DNA of 15,112 bases, taken from NCBI GenBank assembly GCA_001771235.1, contig METF01000131.1, forward strand, positions 1 to 15,112, in the 5' to 3' direction. Positions 12,617 to 15,112 of this stretch are shown in pieces. The translations under genes and the position numbers were made by a program. The first letter of the stretch is position 1. Every line of letters starts with the position of its first letter. Below the pieces are notes generated by a model. It saw nothing but the letters and a program-made list of their open reading frames with translations. It did not search any database and was not told the origin of the DNA. This stretch comes from Candidatus Zhuqueibacterota bacterium RBG_16_48_16 (GTDB lineage: Bacteria > Zhuqueibacterota > Zhuqueibacteria > Residuimicrobiales > Sediminimicrobiaceae).

Positions 12617-15112
12617 ATTCCGTAACAGCTTCAAAATAGTTTTTTATCAGCTCCAGGTAATCCCGGCTGTAGCCTTCTTTTTGCGCCCGCAGCAAATCCT
12701 GCAACAGTCGGCTCGACCTTTCACCCAAATCCTCCGGCAAATCGCCGGGACTCAGGGTGATATATTCTTTGCCTGTTTCCGCTTTTCTTTTATTGCTATA
12801 CTCTCTTTCGCGCATGGATTTTTGATAGTCCAGCATTCGCGAAAGTATCTGATTTTGCCTTTGTATGGTCTCGCGGGAAATATTCTGCGCGCCCAAATCC
12901 TTTTCCACCTCTTTCATGTCTTCGGCAATTTTGTCAAGACTGCCCATAATTTCCGAGGCATCGGCAGCCTCCTGGGCCAATTGTTCCATGGACTTTCGCA
13001 CCGCATTCTGTTGCGCCGCAAGACGCGACAAAGCTGCCTGCTGCTGGAGACTCATCTGCTGCCCCAGGCCCAGGCCAAGCGTCTGCTCGTTGATGCCCTG
13101 CTGCATTCCCGCCATCTGCTGCATCCTTTGCAAGTACTGTTCGTAGCTCATACCTCCTGATGAGCCTTGCAACATATTCTGCATGGAAGATTGCAATTTC
13201 TTGACCGACTCGTTCAACGCCGCCATCGCCTCGCCCTGTTGGCCGCTTGCCCTGGTGTTATTTCGCTCTTGCAGAGATTCCATGGCGCCTTCCATTTGCA
13301 GCAATGCGTTCCCCATCGATCCGCCCGCCGCGGAAGGAATCGCCAGGCTTTGTTTGGATGCCTCGTACAGCTTATTCATCTCTCGCGATAGCGCGGATGA
13401 GAGATTTTTCTGGCGCTCGGTTATTTCCGGCGAAAGCGCGCTGTTTCGTGGCAGGTCCCTGGTTTCGTTCAATAAAACCTCTTGCTCTTTCGACAGCTCT
13501 AACAGATTCCTCATACTCTGTCGCATCGCCTGTAACATTTGCTGATTCATCGCGCCCGTCATCATGTCCTTTGCCGCCGATAGCTGTTGCGAGATATTGT
13601 TCAGCCTTTGTTGGAGCTGAAGCGATTCCTGCTGGAACTGACTTTGCGATCCATGCTGCAGCGCATTCATTCTGTCGCTTTGTTTTTGCTGCGAGTTGGC
13701 CGAATCCAGTTGCGCCAGGGCTTCTTCGATCTGTTGCTCCGGCATTCCGGGCTCTTGCGACATTTGTTCCAGCAGGTCATCGAGCGACTCTTTCAGGCTC
13801 TCGCTATCGCGATGAATATTTTCCTGCTCCTTTGCCAGCTCTTCCTTTGATTTGCGATCGTTGTCCAAATCATTTTGTATGGTTTGTTGTCGCTGCTGCA
13901 ATTCCTCCGCCATACGCAGAGACCGGTCGAGCATTTGTTCCATCTTGATCCTTTTTAACAGGGAGATGGTTCGGTCCAGGTTTTTGAGCAACTCTTCTTC
14001 CGAAAGATTGAGCTGTTGCATCGCCTGCTGCAGCTTTTTCTGATCCAGGCTCTGCATGGCTTCTGCCATTTTTTCCATCACCTCCTGCAGCTCGGGCGTC
14101 ATGATCTCTTTGATGAGCTGTTGCAGCTCCTGGTACTTGTTCAATGTCTCCACGGAAGCAAGCTGGTTCTTCTCCATCTTTTCGATCATCTGATCAAGGG
14201 CGTCGGAGGTTTTTTGCAGCTCTTCTTGAAAATCCTTCTGGTTTTGCACAGCATCGGATATTTCCTGTTGTCGCTGCCAGTCGATCTCCTCGGCCCGTCG
14301 CAGCTCCAAAGACAGCTTGTCTATCTTGTCTTTTAAGTCGACCGATTTTTCATAAACGCTTTCCAGTTTTTCAATCGCCTCATCCTGGCTATAAGCAACT
14401 TCTTCATAAAGCTCGTAAATGGATGGAAATCGCGCGCGAAACAATTGACTCCGGGAGCGTTTGGGGCCGCTGACCTCGTCATTGTCGAACACCTCTATAA
14501 AATAGACCAGCACGTCTTTGGGCAGCATATCTGTAAAAGATAAATCCCAGTCCACGATGTGGCGGATTTTCTCCGCTCCGGCGTGGAAATCAGGTACCTG
14601 TATAAATTGAAAGTCGCTGCTGTCCGCCTCGCCCGCGCCTTCGGGCAACAGTTGATAACCGATTTGAGCCTGTGAAATGCCAAAATCATCCTCCGCCTCA
14701 AAAAGCAGCGCAAGATGCATATCCTCGCCCAGGTCGATGTCTTTGCCCGGGGAAACGATCCTTATAAACGGGTACTGATCTGCAATGGCGCGCAGGTGGT
14801 ATCCTATGGGATTTTCACTCTCGTAGCCGGATGCGTCTTTGAGGTAAAGCGAGTAATTATCATCATGCGACAATATAAAAGATGCGGCAACATGATTGTC
14901 GACGATCTTTAAGTCCATATCCCGAGACTTTTCAAAACCTATTTTGCCCTCGCTTAACGGTTTGTTCGCATCCCCTTTGAGCTGGAGCGAAGAGCCTTTT
15001 AGCGCCGTCACATCGCCGACATTGTCTTCCAGGTAAAAACTTTTTAGACGGGAATATTGCGGGGGAGTGACCTTTACCGTGAGGTTCTTCAACAAAGGCC
15101 TTTCAACAACAG
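12600..15112 (-). CDS. DUF4175-type large coiled-coil protein, 5' end beyond window
   Basis: 837 codons are visible, ending at TGA 12600-12602; the reading frame is open to the right edge, so the true start and a probable N-terminal membrane segment are missing. The TTG at 15093-15095 is not a credible start. About the first 230 visible residues form a beta-rich region (LTVKVTPPQYSRL, DQYPFIRIVSPGKDIDL, LLFEAEDDFGISQAQIGYQL, YFIEVFDNDEVSGPK) with Ig-like character. From FPSIYELYEEVAYSQDEAIE on, nearly all is Gln/Met/Glu-rich coiled coil (about 230-800), including IMTPELQEVMEKMAEAMQSL and MEQMLDRSLRMAEELQQRQQ, ending near EYEKRK. The overall pattern fits DUF4175 proteins of FCB bacteria, whose role is unknown. 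A TPR protein gene overlaps its end. Confidence 0.8.
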   Translation of the reverse strand, partial: VVERPLLKNLTVKVTPPQYSRLKSFYLEDNVGDVTALKGSSLQLKGDANKPLSEGKIGFEKSRDMDLKIVDNHVAASFILSHDDNYSLYLKDASGYESENPIGYHLRAIADQYPFIRIVSPGKDIDLGEDMHLALLFEAEDDFGISQAQIGYQLLPEGAGEADSSDFQFIQVPDFHAGAEKIRHIVDWDLSFTDMLPKDVLVYFIEVFDNDEVSGPKRSRSQLFRARFPSIYELYEEVAYSQDEAIEKLESVYEKSVDLKDKIDKLSLELRRAEEIDWQRQQEISDAVQNQKDFQEELQKTSDALDQMIEKMEKNQLASVETLNKYQELQQLIKEIMTPELQEVMEKMAEAMQSLDQKKLQQAMQQLNLSEEELLKNLDRTISLLKRIKMEQMLDRSLRMAEELQQRQQTIQNDLDNDRKSKEELAKEQENIHRDSESLKESLDDLLEQMSQEPGMPEQQIEEALAQLDSANSQQKQSDRMNALQHGSQSQFQQESLQLQQRLNNISQQLSAAKDMMTGAMNQQMLQAMRQSMRNLLELSKEQEVLLNETRDLPRNSALSPEITERQKNLSSALSREMNKLYEASKQSLAIPSAAGGSMGNALLQMEGAMESLQERNNTRASGQQGEAMAALNESVKKLQSSMQNMLQGSSGGMSYEQYLQRMQQMAGMQQGINEQTLGLGLGQQMSLQQQAALSRLAAQQNAVRKSMEQLAQEAADASEIMGSLDKIAEDMKEVEKDLGAQNISRETIQRQNQILSRMLDYQKSMREREYSNKRKAETGKEYITLSPGDLPEDLGERSSRLLQDLLRAQKEGYSRDYLELIKNYFEAVTEYEKRK

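Noticed and set aside
12477..13948. Long plus-strand open frames (up to 233 codons) opposite the DUF4175 gene
   Set aside because: They arise from the skewed codon use of the Gln/Met-rich coiled coil. No domain or ribosome site supports them, and all well-supported genes are on the minus strand.

Overview
The window is a run of twelve protein genes, all on the minus strand, closely packed (largest gap 174 bp). The two outer genes run off the window edges. No tRNA, rRNA, CRISPR array, insertion sequence or phage gene was seen. Gene content (a DUF4175 protein paired with a TPR protein, a secreted FCB-type 'asparagine synthetase B-like' protein, FtsEX, a YjbQ family protein, and a heat-shock operon joined to pilus-type genes) suggests a Gram-negative bacterium of the FCB superphylum, perhaps Calditrichota/KSB1-like. 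That placement is an inference from recalled family distribution, not from a search. Several starts have clear Shine-Dalgarno sites (for example AGGAGG at 2865-2870).

Read in the direction of transcription (right to left), the first block (15112 to about 9467) holds a large coiled-coil DUF4175 protein, open at the right edge. A TPR-repeat lipoprotein-free secreted protein overlaps its end by 17 nt, and a signal-peptide-bearing protein of the family often mislabelled asparagine synthetase B follows. The second block (9457 to 6703) has a YjbQ/UPF0047 protein, a SAM-dependent methyltransferase, and the cell-division pair ftsE-ftsX. The methyltransferase reading frame is odd: conserved N-terminal codons lie upstream of its first ATG and have no start codon. 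They join in frame to an upstream ATG only through a -1 shift at a dnaX-type A-AAA-AAG heptamer.

The third block starts at a near-consensus sigma70-type promoter (6626-6654). It runs hrcA, grpE, a small retropepsin-like aspartic protease, dnaJ, a ComEA-like DNA-binding membrane protein, a pseudopilin-like membrane protein and a PilM-like protein. dnaK is missing from its usual place, and no CIRCE operator is seen. A 174-bp gap follows, carrying two identical 11-bp palindromes (GTGCGTCGCAC) that bracket a candidate promoter. The last gene is a single-pass membrane protein, open at the left edge, that looks like PilN and PilO periplasmic domains joined in one chain. Together the last four genes suggest a minimal type IV pilus, type II secretion or DNA-uptake inner-membrane assembly attached to a chaperone operon.
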